Assembly (NCBI RefSeq): GCF_014133895.1
Contig: NC_050727.1
Location: 1,550,001-1,614,000 of the forward strand
From: Torulaspora globosa
Taxonomy: Eukaryota; Ascomycota; Saccharomycetes; Saccharomycetales; Saccharomycetaceae
Length of the DNA: 64,000 nucleotides
Direction of reading: 5' to 3'
Of the stretch, positions 53,339 through 62,358 are shown piece by piece (position 1 is the first letter of the stretch; every line of letters begins with the position of its first letter). The position numbers were made by a program, and so were the translations under genes. The notes under the pieces are model-generated. The model was not told the DNA's origin. It ran no database searches and saw only the letters and a program-made list of their open reading frames with translations.

Positions 53339-56329
53339 TCAAAGCTCGTCGTAAATCACAGTGTCCTGGGCTGCCGATGAGATTGACGATTCGTCAGCCG
53401 TAGAACCAATAGATGTTTGCTCTGTAACCTCCGTTTCACTGTGAGCAGAGATGGTATTTGCCTGAATGCTAGTTACTGTTTCAGAAGGCTTCATTTCATT
53501 TTTGAAGGATATCTCTGCATGCTTCGCCGATTCACTCTCAGCTTTCGCGAATGACCTTGCACTTGTGCTCTTGGTAGATTCATTGGCAATTTCTAGAGGT
53601 AACTCTGATGCTGCAGTAATCTTTCGCGAAATATCTGTCGCTTTCATGTGCTTCCATGCCGTGGTGCCTTTTAGGCTCTCCTTTGAAGCCTGGACTTCAT
53701 TACTAGAAGCCTGAACGGCCGCGGGGATTGGAGATTTGGGAGCTCCACTTATACCTGTGGCTACGACTTCATTGGAACTGACTGGTAGGTCTGGGCTTGA
53801 AGAAGAGGGTTTCGTCGTAATTTCGACGTGAAATTTCACCTCTTCACTGTGACTGTTGGTCATGGCATCATCACCGGCCAATTTGGCCTTCTCTTGAGTA
53901 GGCTCAACTGCCGAATGCTCATTGTCCTTGCCAGTCTCTAAAGATTCTTCCCCTACAGGAATTGCCACACTGCTCCTTGTGCTGTCCTGCATAGAGGCAA
54001 TTGATCCCGTAGGCGTTGTCATATCTCGCTCAGCGCTCAAAAGCTCATTTGGTTCTGGGGTTTTCTCTTCAAATAAATCGTAATCGATTTCGGCGCCTGA
54101 TGGATCCAAGATCTCTAGTCTAAACTCGTCTTCGGTTGTTACAGCTGCATGACCAGGGCCCTCAGATTCAGTGGATGTCATATCCGCTTTTGTTCTACTA
54201 CTTTGCTCTTCAGTGCCTGAAGATGATTCTTTAGAAGTTGCTTTTGAGGCAGATTGGGTCGTTAAAACACCTGAAGACTTCGATACAGCCTTAGTTACCG
54301 AGTTCGTAGTTGCACTACGCAAGTGTGTACTCGACTGCGCTTGTGAGGTTTTTGTTTCTACTTCTTTGACGCTTTGAGCCAAATTAGTTTCGATAATGGC
54401 GCCTGATGTGCTCTTCGAGCTTCTATCATTGATTGCCGCTTGATTAATGTCAAGCGGAGCTTCCGCAACCGAAGAAGAAGCTTGAATTGGCCTTTGAGAT
54501 TTTTCATTGCTTTCATTTTGCCTCTCGACTAAACTCTCCGACGATGTGCTTCTCGTATGAATTTCAGCCCGTTCAGCAGTTTTGACACTCAACGAAGTAA
54601 TCGAAGTCTTTGTGGGCTTTTGTCCTCCCTCGCTTGCCCATGTACTTGAGGTATGAATGGACATAGCAACTGCAGTGTCAGGACGAAATTGATAAGCAGC
54701 AGAAATGACATCTGTTTTCTGAGCACTGTAACTCTGCGAGGAAATTTTGGCGTTATCTAGGTTAGTATTCTTTTCAGAGCGCTGGTCCCCAAAGTGGATT
54801 AATGAAGAATAGGAGTCTCTATCGGTTACTTTGCTTGCTGTGGCTGACAGATCTGAAACCTGTTCAGGTTCATTGCTCACCGAGCCTGACACCATTGTGA
54901 TGACAGAAGAGCTTCCCGCGTAGCCAGCTTGCATGTTTTCGCTACTGCGATGGGGCAAAGATGTACTGGTAACCCAAGATTCGCTCAACCATACATCGTC
55001 ATCGGTGCCATGAGCCATGTAGTCACCCACAGTATGGCTGTTGAAAGCAGAAGTTTCAACAAATTTCTCTGTTGTATCGAATGCCTGGGTAGTCGTCATC
55101 TGACTAACAATATCTCCTACTAACGTGGTTTGTTTCAAGATGTCTATTCCACCACTCGAGCCGTTACGCCTGGCGAGATATTGATGCTTGAGGAACTTAT
55201 AAGATCTCTCGTGCAGGTTATATCTGTACGAGAATTGTGCCAGGGATGCGATAACAATAATTAGGATGAAATTAACGAAGAATCTCCATATCTTGCTGCT
55301 CAGTGAAGTGGATAAAGCAAAACCTTCAGGAACTCTAATCACATTAACGGTATTGGCCGCAGACACACTGGCGATTAACTTCGAATCAGGCGAAAAGGCA
55401 ACTCTAGTAATTGCGAATCCGTGGACCTGCTTGAAGATTCTGCCCAAGGAGAAATCCTTCAGCTTGACCAAAGCGATCGAGTTATCATTTCCGGCAATCA
55501 CGGCGAGCTGATTATTAGCATCGACATCCATCGAAGTGAATCCTTTGAATTTGTTGGTTATAAGCTTGGTCTTCAGCACGGTTGCGCTGCCGCTCTTCAA
55601 GCTGATTTTGATCAAAACGACACCTGTGCCCTTCTGCAGGGAAGCCGCGATCAGGACAACATCGTCTGTGAGAAATCTCACCTTTGACAGAATGTAGTTC
55701 TTATCAAAATCACTCTTTCTGATGATGAACCTGCCGGTAACGATAGAAATGATCTCTAAAGTAGATGCCGTAATATAACCGATCACCTTACCGTCCGGTG
55801 CGAAGTGCATGTCCTTAACATCGTGACCTGTTTCGATCTCATATTTTTCCTCGAGGCTTCTGGGATCAATAATTCTGATCACGGTTGGCACCTTGGAAGA
55901 CGCAATGGCTCCTACGCTGCCATCTCGCGACATATAGAGCAGCTTAGTGTAATCTTCCGGCGAAACGGACCCGTCAAAGTCAACACTGGCCACAAACCTC
56001 AAATGCTCGTTCTCATAGACAAACTTACGTAGATTTCGGTTGCCTCCGCCGCTCTTGATCTTTTCACTATTTTCATTACATCCCATCAGAATAAGGTCGT
56101 TCGCAGCATCGAGCGTCGTTGGCGAATCGTCATTAGGGTCCAAAGTAATCTCCCTAAACCTCTTGACAACCTTCTTCTTCTCGAAATCAACCCTCAACAC
56201 CGTCAACTTGTTGGGAATACCATTGTTCCCTTCACCGCCACCTCCGGCCACCAGCAGCATAGTGTTATTGAGGAACTTCGACCCATAAACAGGATATCCG
56301 ACATTGTAAGTTGACGACGTGAACTTCAT
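53339..56329 (-). CDS. SED4: ER membrane Sar1 guanine-nucleotide exchange factor (single SEC12/SED4 ancestor)
   Basis: 996 aa (yeast Sed4 1065, Sec12 471). An N-terminal WD40-type beta-propeller (1-345) includes the potassium-binding K-loop [14 protein letters not shown] at about 29-42, needed for Sar1 exchange in Sec12. One membrane segment at 350-366 ([17 protein letters not shown]) is followed by a lumenal tail of about 630 residues, extremely Ser/Thr-rich and probably O-mannosylated. It ends IYDEL, resembling the HDEL/DDEL retrieval signal. The long tail is Sed4-like, the K-loop Sec12-like. In S. cerevisiae SED4 is YCR067C and SEC12 is YNR026C; this gene stands for both, next to BUD17 (YNR027W) and ATG15 (YCR068W). 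Confidence 0.92.
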   Translation of the reverse strand: MKFTSSTYNVGYPVYGSKFLNNTMLLVAGGGGEGNNGIPNKLTVLRVDFEKKKVVKRFREITLDPNDDSPTTLDAANDLILMGCNENSEKIKSGGGNRNLRKFVYENEHLRFVASVDFDGSVSPEDYTKLLYMSRDGSVGAIASSKVPTVIRIIDPRSLEEKYEIETGHDVKDMHFAPDGKVIGYITASTLEIISIVTGRFIIRKSDFDKNYILSKVRFLTDDVVLIAASLQKGTGVVLIKISLKSGSATVLKTKLITNKFKGFTSMDVDANNQLAVIAGNDNSIALVKLKDFSLGRIFKQVHGFAITRVAFSPDSKLIASVSAANTVNVIRVPEGFALSTSLSSKIWRFFVNFILIIVIASLAQFSYRYNLHERSYKFLKHQYLARRNGSSGGIDILKQTTLVGDIVSQMTTTQAFDTTEKFVETSAFNSHTVGDYMAHGTDDDVWLSESWVTSTSLPHRSSENMQAGYAGSSSVITMVSGSVSNEPEQVSDLSATASKVTDRDSYSSLIHFGDQRSEKNTNLDNAKISSQSYSAQKTDVISAAYQFRPDTAVAMSIHTSSTWASEGGQKPTKTSITSLSVKTAERAEIHTRSTSSESLVERQNESNEKSQRPIQASSSVAEAPLDINQAAINDRSSKSTSGAIIETNLAQSVKEVETKTSQAQSSTHLRSATTNSVTKAVSKSSGVLTTQSASKATSKESSSGTEEQSSRTKADMTSTESEGPGHAAVTTEDEFRLEILDPSGAEIDYDLFEEKTPEPNELLSAERDMTTPTGSIASMQDSTRSSVAIPVGEESLETGKDNEHSAVEPTQEKAKLAGDDAMTNSHSEEVKFHVEITTKPSSSSPDLPVSSNEVVATGISGAPKSPIPAAVQASSNEVQASKESLKGTTAWKHMKATDISRKITAASELPLEIANESTKSTSARSFAKAESESAKHAEISFKNEMKPSETVTSIQANTISAHSETEVTEQTSIGSTADESSISSAAQDTVIYDEL

Positions 56330-56526
56330 GATTTAACCAACCAGTCTCCCGGGCAATCTAAACTCCAGATATCTTCCTTTTAAGTTGGTCTGTTCAGGCT
56401 TCAAGAGTTAGGATCTCTTGTTCAGAAAAATCGTAGAGCTTATACAGACCTTGAGCCATCTTATCAGAGCACAAGGAAGTACGAACGCGACTCAATTGCA
56501 TCTGAGGTGGTTGAGACAGGTATAGG

Positions 56527-57540
56527 ATGACTAGATCCAAGGAACCAAGGGCTTTCGATCCGTTCTCGAAGCGTGAGAAACGAACCAGGAGAGTGCTATC
56601 GGTGCAATCGCATGTTATACATGGTTATGTGGGAAATAAAGCAGCGACTTTCCCGCTGCAATACAGAGGCTGGGACGTAGACGGTCTCAACACAGTTCAG
56701 TTCTCAAACCACCCCGGCTATGGCCGTTTCACTGGCTTCAGATCCCAGCCCAACGAAATCTACGAGATTATGCAGAAAGGCCTTCTCGAGGGCCTGCAGA
56801 TGGAATATGACGCCATCCTGACGGGCTATTTACCGAGCGTCGAAAGCCTGCAGATCACAGCGAAGGTAGTGGGCGCTCTATGCCGCAGGGAGCCCCACAT
56901 CAACTGGATTTTGGACCCTGTACTGGGCGACAACGGCAAACTGTACGTTGCAGAAGAGAATGTGCCCGCCTACAAGCAAATTCTGCGGGAGAACGACGTA
57001 TATGTTGTTACGCCAAACCAGTTCGAGATGGAGACCCTATCGGGCGTGAAAATCGACTCTCTGCAGTCTCTCCGGCTCAGCTTTGAGCTATTTCATGAGG
57101 CATACCCACGAGTCGAGAAGATCGTCGTGACAAGCCTCGAATTCCCTTCCAGCGCCGACATCGGCGAGCAGTACATCTACTGCGCTTGTTTCGACACGCA
57201 TCCGGCGTCCAATGCGATGAGCTACTTCAAAATCCATAAACTAGATGCCCAGTTTAGCGGAAGCGGTGACCTCTTCAATGCGCTACTGCTCGATTGCATA
57301 GTCCCGGCCCAGAAGGAGGACGCTGCTGCGCTCCCCACCGTGCTACGTAAGGTCCTGTTGCTGGTCGACAAGATTTTACGTCGCACTCTTGAGCTATCGG
57401 TCGCTGAGGATGCCCCCAGCCAGCAGTCTAGGGTCATCAAGGATCTGAAGTTGATTCAATGTGCAGAATTACTGCATCCAGACCGCCGTTTCGAGGACTT
57501 CGAAGCCGCAGCAAGGATTACTGAAAGTATACTAGATTGA
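56527..57540 (+). CDS. BUD17: putative pyridoxal kinase Bud17
   Basis: 337 aa (yeast Bud17 317). PfkB/ribokinase-like pyridoxal kinase: ATP-dependent phosphorylation of vitamin B6 vitamers is predicted. Seen: start RRVLSVQSHVIHGYVGNKAATFPLQ, NTVQFSNHPGYGRFTG, DPVLGDNGKLYV, TPNQFEMETLSG, and the anion-hole/catalytic motif DAQFSGSGDLFNALLL in which the DAQFSGSGD Asp is the likely base. Corresponds to YNR027W. Divergent from the SEC12/SED4 gene, 197 bp apart. Confidence 0.92.
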   Translation: MTRSKEPRAFDPFSKREKRTRRVLSVQSHVIHGYVGNKAATFPLQYRGWDVDGLNTVQFSNHPGYGRFTGFRSQPNEIYEIMQKGLLEGLQMEYDAILTGYLPSVESLQITAKVVGALCRREPHINWILDPVLGDNGKLYVAEENVPAYKQILRENDVYVVTPNQFEMETLSGVKIDSLQSLRLSFELFHEAYPRVEKIVVTSLEFPSSADIGEQYIYCACFDTHPASNAMSYFKIHKLDAQFSGSGDLFNALLLDCIVPAQKEDAAALPTVLRKVLLLVDKILRRTLELSVAEDAPSQQSRVIKDLKLIQCAELLHPDRRFEDFEAAARITESILD

Positions 57541-57788
57541 TAGACAACAGAGGCCCGCAGAGATGCCTTAGTAGTTACAGTTTATAGTACTATCAGCATT
57601 GGCCCATTTTTGGCTTAGCTGCTGATCAAGCGCATAGCCAAAAAGATGCTTATCATCCTTTATATAAAGATCTTCAAGATAAGCAAGGTTGAGGGTTTGA
57701 GTTGAAGCTGGTTTCGAGCTTCGGAGGCAGCTGGATTGCGAAGAAGGTGATTGAAGCTTTTTGGTTAGATTTTGTGACGCTGGAAGAG
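57541..57788. promoter_or_regulatory. ATG15 upstream region
   Basis: 248 bp with TATATAAAG at about 57660-57668, roughly 125 bp before the ATG, which is a good TATA box. The reading frame of ATG15 is open upstream to about 57702 without an ATG. Confidence 0.45.
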
Positions 57789-59348
57789 ATGGAAAAGGGT
57801 GTCTCTCGCAGAGGCAAGCGTTTAGATGTGCTACTAGGCATCCTTTCGGTGCTGCTAGCGGGGGGTTTCTGCTTTTGGATGCTCATAGATGGATCTTCCG
57901 GGCTGTCTCATATACTTGACGTTGATAGAGGCGTTGGAAGCAAGCAGGAACTTAACAGGGTGCCCTCTTCGAAGTTCAAGTTGAAACAGCTGTACAGACA
58001 TGGGGTGGGAAATAAGTGCGAGTGGCTACAGAAGCTGGATGTTGATGCTGAGTTTTTAGAGCGAGCTGGCCTCCTCTACCGGCGTCAGATGAAGATTAAT
58101 GAGAGAACAAGCGACGAACCCTTGTGGACCGCAGACCGCAGATTTCTCACGGATAACCCCTTTTCCTATGAGTTCGAGATCAGGAGCGACCTCCTGCAGA
58201 TGAAAAGGATGTCCGACCGCAGTCCTGACTTCCTGGAAGGCTATCTGGATTTTGCGATGGATTCGCCGTCACTAGCTGCGAAAGTTGCCATCGATTGGAT
58301 CGATGATGAAGTTGTTGTACCAAACGTTACCGATAAAGACACAATTATATCGCTAGCGTTGATGTCGTCGAACGCTTACGTCAAGATTCCGCACACCGGC
58401 GACTGGCGGAATATCTCCTCGCCCTGGAACAAGTCGCAGTCTGACGGTTTTGGCTGGGACGATGATGGGCTGCGGGGCCACGTATTTGTCAATGAGGAGG
58501 CTAACATCGTTATTCTGTCATTCAAGGGAACAAGCGCGCAAGGTCTGCCAGGGTATGGAGTCGATGAGACGACGGCCAACGATAAAATCAACGATAACCT
58601 ATTATTTTCTTGCTGCTGTGCGAGAGTGAGCTATCTATGGACCACTGTGTGTGATTGCTACACCAAATCTTACACCTGTGACGAAGCTTGCTTGGAGAAG
58701 GAACTGAGGAAGAAGGACTACTATTACGCAGCTACGATGAACATGTACAAGCAAGTTTATAAGGAATACCCGAACGCTACCATTTGGACAACAGGTCACT
58801 CACTTGGCGGTGCGCTGGCAGCCCTGCTTGGTCGCACGTACGGCTTACCTGCGGTCGCTTTCGAAGCGCCCGGTGAGCTTCTAGCTGCGAAACGATTACA
58901 TTTACCCTTTCCGCCAGGACTGCCATCCTATTTGGAAGGAATATGGCATATCGGTCATACTGCAGATCCAATCTACATGGGAACTTGCAATGGAGCAAGT
59001 TCTACTTGCTCCATTGCCGGATATGCTATGGAAACTTCTTGCCATAGCGGTCGGGTATGCGTTTATGATGTCGTCAACGACAAAGGGTGGCATGTGAACA
59101 TGCTCAACCATCGGATTCACACTGTCATCGACGGTATTCTGAACGAGTACGAAGAAGTGGCCCAATGCATCGAACCAGAGCCTTGCGTAGATTGCTACAA
59201 TTGGCAATATGTCCCAGGGAGAGGAGCTCGGCCCGGCACCACAATGGTCTCCAAGACGACCTCCAGTAAAACTGCCAGTCAGACTGCCAAACCGACATCG
59301 TCCTGTCTGGAGCGCAACTGGTTCGGCGTCTGCACAAGATACGGCTAG
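57789..59348 (+). CDS. ATG15: vacuolar phospholipase Atg15
   Basis: 519 aa from ATG 57789 (yeast 520). Type II membrane lipase that reaches the vacuole through the MVB pathway and lyses autophagic and Cvt bodies. Seen: short basic cytosolic N-terminus, signal anchor (about 15-35, VLLGILSVLLAGGFCFWML), KLKQLYRHGVG, several N-glycosylation sequons, lipase motif GHSLGG with the serine at about residue 338, the Cys-rich segment LLFSCCCARVSYLWTTVCDCY, and ELLAAKRLHLPFPPGLPSY near the end. A Thr/Ser-rich C-terminus follows. A perfect 14-bp-arm hairpin (58987-59017) is embedded in the coding sequence. Corresponds to YCR068W. Confidence 0.96.
   Translation: MEKGVSRRGKRLDVLLGILSVLLAGGFCFWMLIDGSSGLSHILDVDRGVGSKQELNRVPSSKFKLKQLYRHGVGNKCEWLQKLDVDAEFLERAGLLYRRQMKINERTSDEPLWTADRRFLTDNPFSYEFEIRSDLLQMKRMSDRSPDFLEGYLDFAMDSPSLAAKVAIDWIDDEVVVPNVTDKDTIISLALMSSNAYVKIPHTGDWRNISSPWNKSQSDGFGWDDDGLRGHVFVNEEANIVILSFKGTSAQGLPGYGVDETTANDKINDNLLFSCCCARVSYLWTTVCDCYTKSYTCDEACLEKELRKKDYYYAATMNMYKQVYKEYPNATIWTTGHSLGGALAALLGRTYGLPAVAFEAPGELLAAKRLHLPFPPGLPSYLEGIWHIGHTADPIYMGTCNGASSTCSIAGYAMETSCHSGRVCVYDVVNDKGWHVNMLNHRIHTVIDGILNEYEEVAQCIEPEPCVDCYNWQYVPGRGARPGTTMVSKTTSSKTASQTAKPTSSCLERNWFGVCTRYG
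58987..59017. repeat. perfect 14-bp inverted repeat inside ATG15
   Basis: GCAATGGAGCAAGT (58987-59000), loop TCT, ACTTGCTCCATTGC (59004-59017). It encodes part of the conserved CNGASSTCSIAG segment. Confidence 0.85.
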
Positions 59349-59853
59349 ATGAGAAGGCATCCACCCAGCCCACAGCCCAAATGGAGGATGTCTCACTACA
59401 AGGGTTCCTACCAATCGCGACAGCTTTGCTGTTCCACGCTAGCATCAGTACTATCAAATATGGAATATCACAAGACCAGCAGCCGATCAAGCTGCTTTGC
59501 AGGACGACCACCATATTGGCAAGATCCAGTATGGCGTTATACAGGATGTTTAAATACATATTATGTTCTTCACCACCAGACCGTTTGGAGCCTTTTGGCA
59601 GCTAACCTTGGGCTACGAACATCAAAGAAATTGCCAGTAGTCAATATTTATCAGCCTGAGCGGTTTAGCTGACCATCAGCCTACCAAGTGCAGCCGTAGA
59701 GAAGCTTACTGGGTCCAGAATTGTTGTATTAGCTGTTGTGCTAGACAAGGCTTCTTGCTCCGTCGCGTTCATTTAACAACCCTAATACAATTGGTGTACA
59801 CATCTACACGTCAAGAAGAAGCGTACCCAGTTAATTGGACCGAGAGAGTGGGC
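59349..59853. other. ATG15-CPR4/8 intergenic region
   Basis: 505 bp between co-oriented genes. Small open frames in several phases have no recognisable product. No strong promoter motif was seen by eye. Confidence 0.3.
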
Positions 59854-60840
59854 ATGCTATCCTCGATGTGGTTGAAATCTACTATCCTGCTTCTTTTGGG
59901 CTGCATCCTCGTTTGTGTGAGGGCAGCACCGGGTGCTGTCGATGCTGCTAAAAGAGTCTCCTGGAAGGACATGGATTTTGACAAGGTTTATGCTCCTAAT
60001 CCACCAGTCACTCACCGTGTGCTGATTACTATTGGTTACTTTGACGCAGAGGAAAACAAGGAGCAGGAACATGAGATTAGCATTGACCTGTACGGAACTG
60101 TGACACCCAAGACGGTGCAAAACTTTGTAACGCTGTGCAGAGGCGTCAAGTTCAAGTTCCACAACGCTGCGGATCCTGAGGAGGCTCACTCCTTCTCCTT
60201 CAAGGAGAGTAAGCTTCACAAGATAATAGCGAACAAGTTGATCCAAGGTGGTGATGTGTTCGACAATTCCGCAGCACTGTCGATCTATGGTCCTTACTGG
60301 GACGACGAAAACTTTGATTTGAAGCACGATAGACCAGGCAGGCTCTCTATGGCTAACACTGGACCCAACACGCAAGGCTCAGAGTTCTTTATTGTGACCC
60401 AATTGGAACCTGCAAGCGAATTCGACTCCAAAAATGTAGTCTTTGGCCAGGTCGTAGCTGGAATGGATGACCTGGTGGATAAGATTCAGTACGTGGAGAC
60501 GGACGCGGAGGGCAAGCCCGCACACGACGTGGTGCTCAAGTACATATTGGTCGACGAACTGAAGTTGAGCAACAAGGATGAACTACATGCTGCCTACTTG
60601 AAGAAGCTGGAGGAGTTCCAGAAAGGTGATCTTTCGAAGGGCGTTTCCATGGGAACAACAATGGCACTTGGAGCCAAGGAAGAGGAAGCCTTAGACGAGA
60701 TTAAGTTCAACAATTTACATCACCCCTTATTCAAAGTGCTCATTGGCATGAGCATTCTATCTGGCCTATACGTGCTTGCCAAGTTCAGAAAGAGAAACTT
60801 TTCGAAGTCCTCTAACATCGTTTCCTTGAGACGTGAATAG
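59854..60840 (+). CDS. CPR4: secretory-pathway cyclophilin-like protein (single CPR4/CPR8 ancestor)
   Basis: 328 aa from ATG 59854 (yeast Cpr4 318, Cpr8 308). N-terminal signal peptide (5-22, WLKSTILLLLGCILVCVRA), cyclophilin domain (about 50-250: TVTPKTVQNFVTLCRG, IQGGDVF, RPGRLSMANTGPNTQGSEFFI, NVVFGQV), and a C-terminal membrane segment (about 293-310). The catalytic FHR arginine is replaced: the sequence reads KLHKII, Lys123 at the Arg position, so isomerase activity is probably weak or absent. CPR4 is YCR069W and CPR8 YNR028W in S. cerevisiae; this one gene occupies both positions. Convergent with ZNG1, 63 bp apart. Confidence 0.92.
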   Translation: MLSSMWLKSTILLLLGCILVCVRAAPGAVDAAKRVSWKDMDFDKVYAPNPPVTHRVLITIGYFDAEENKEQEHEISIDLYGTVTPKTVQNFVTLCRGVKFKFHNAADPEEAHSFSFKESKLHKIIANKLIQGGDVFDNSAALSIYGPYWDDENFDLKHDRPGRLSMANTGPNTQGSEFFIVTQLEPASEFDSKNVVFGQVVAGMDDLVDKIQYVETDAEGKPAHDVVLKYILVDELKLSNKDELHAAYLKKLEEFQKGDLSKGVSMGTTMALGAKEEEALDEIKFNNLHHPLFKVLIGMSILSGLYVLAKFRKRNFSKSSNIVSLRRE

Positions 60841-60903
60841 TTGATTCGTATACTTTGTAGTAGGTTTGTAATATGCGACGGGATTTGTGACAATTCCGCA
60901 CTG

Positions 60904-62175
60904 TTATGCTAGTACTTCGTTAAGCAAATCCGCTATCCTCTCCTGGTCAAGGTACTTGCCAATAAGTACTACCTTGCATCCAGCCATTTCTGGCGAGAAA
61001 GTGCCCGGCAAGACATCATAAGTATCCCGCACTCCTTGTATCACCTTAGCTTGGGCATTACGTTGATTTCCAATTAATATCAGAGCCTTTGTTCGCTGGA
61101 TCTCCCAGTCCATCTTGGTTCCCAGACTGCTTCTGCCGTCCTCCCGCGAAGCGCCAAATGACCTCCATAAGAGAGTCTGCAAGAAGTCCTTGAGGAATCG
61201 ATCGAATTCCTGCTCATCTTTTAAGTACCTGAAGTTCACCGTGACAGTGGTCATCCGTGGGTCATGCACGGTCGCTCTTTGCTGCGCCAGACTTGAGTTC
61301 GTAAAACCCGTTGCATCAAAGGCATGAAGATCTAGGATTTGATCCAATGGCAGGTCCCCAAATTTCGCATAGAAGAGCGGTGCTTCTGCGTTTATACCTC
61401 GAACCCGCTCCTCAAGCTCTGTTATCCGCTCCAAGTCCCCCTCGACCTTGTCGAACTTGTTCATGACAATTCTATCGGCCATTGCGATTTGGTAATGGGC
61501 AATCGTCAAATTATCCTCCAGGACAACGGTGCTTCCGTGCCACTCAGACTCAGGTTTGTCATCCAGACATCGGGCGATATGCTCGCAGTCCAACACGGTA
61601 ACAATACCATCGATATACACGTTGCTGTTCAGCCCTTCGTCCTGCCAAAACATCTTTGAAATCGGCGCTGGATCAGCTATACCGGAGGTCTCCAACAGAA
61701 TGTAGTCGATCCTGCCCGGCGATCTCTCGATCATGTTCTCGATTGCCTTGACGCCTACGTTCTGCAGAGAGCAGCATAAACAGCCGTTACCGAGGTCCAA
61801 CCACTCCTCGTACGACGCACCGCCGTTCCGAATGGTCATTGCCTTCTCAATCTCGCTCGACTGTCCAAACTCATTGAGGATAACAGCGATTTTCCTGTCG
61901 CTGCCCTTCAAAGCGATCATTTCCAACAGAGTAGACTTCCCGGACCCCAAGTAGCCTGTAATTATCGTAACTGGGATCTTCCCACGCTTTCCCAACCCTT
62001 CTACTCCACCCTGCAGGTTCGACCTGCTTATCTTATCCTCGCTGACAATGTTCACGCCTCCATCGGTCCTCACACGGCTCAGAATCTGTTGCAAATCGTC
62101 TTCCTGGCCAGTCAGCAGCTCCGGTAGCTCACCATCTTCATCCTCGTTGAATCTCAGGTCCTTCAACGCCGCCAT
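60904..62175 (-). CDS. ZNG1: COG0523 G3E GTPase, zinc chaperone Zng1
   Basis: 423 aa (yeast YNR029C 429). GTP-driven zinc transfer to methionine aminopeptidase 1 is the described family role. Seen: P-loop GYLGSGKST at 74-82, the zinc-binding GCLCC at 131-135, [13 protein letters not shown]-specificity NKFDKVE, and the C-terminal CobW domain with [10 protein letters not shown]. An N-terminal acidic segment carries ELPELL (16-21), reminiscent of the CPELV motif used to dock methionine aminopeptidase, but without the Cys. A perfect PAC box lies 38 bp upstream of the ATG. Confidence 0.93.
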   Translation of the reverse strand: MAALKDLRFNEDEDGELPELLTGQEDDLQQILSRVRTDGGVNIVSEDKISRSNLQGGVEGLGKRGKIPVTIITGYLGSGKSTLLEMIALKGSDRKIAVILNEFGQSSEIEKAMTIRNGGASYEEWLDLGNGCLCCSLQNVGVKAIENMIERSPGRIDYILLETSGIADPAPISKMFWQDEGLNSNVYIDGIVTVLDCEHIARCLDDKPESEWHGSTVVLEDNLTIAHYQIAMADRIVMNKFDKVEGDLERITELEERVRGINAEAPLFYAKFGDLPLDQILDLHAFDATGFTNSSLAQQRATVHDPRMTTVTVNFRYLKDEQEFDRFLKDFLQTLLWRSFGASREDGRSSLGTKMDWEIQRTKALILIGNQRNAQAKVIQGVRDTYDVLPGTFSPEMAGCKVVLIGKYLDQERIADLLNEVLA

Positions 62176-62358
62176 TATGCCTTTAAGCCTAGGATCGGCT
62201 GCTATCTGTTAAGCTCATCGCTGGATTTTTAACTCGGATAGCATTTATTCACTCGAAATTACATACTGATGGTCAATTGAGAAGTATATAAGCCGGCGTT
62301 CAGTCTTTTGGTGGAATTGGGCTCTCAGACTGGTTCAATTGAGTAGGTTGGTGCCAAA
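62176..62358. promoter_or_regulatory. ZNG1/ALG12 divergent promoter with PAC box
   Basis: 183 bp. GCTCATCGC at 62213-62221, then GATTTTTAA (RRPE-like). A GTATATAAG TATA box near 62284-62292 lies about 70 bp before the ALG12 ATG. Confidence 0.5.

Noticed and set aside
59349..59672. Possible small gene downstream of ATG15 (several frames of 60-107 codons)
   Set aside because: No recognised product, frames conflict, and no promoter or codon-bias support.
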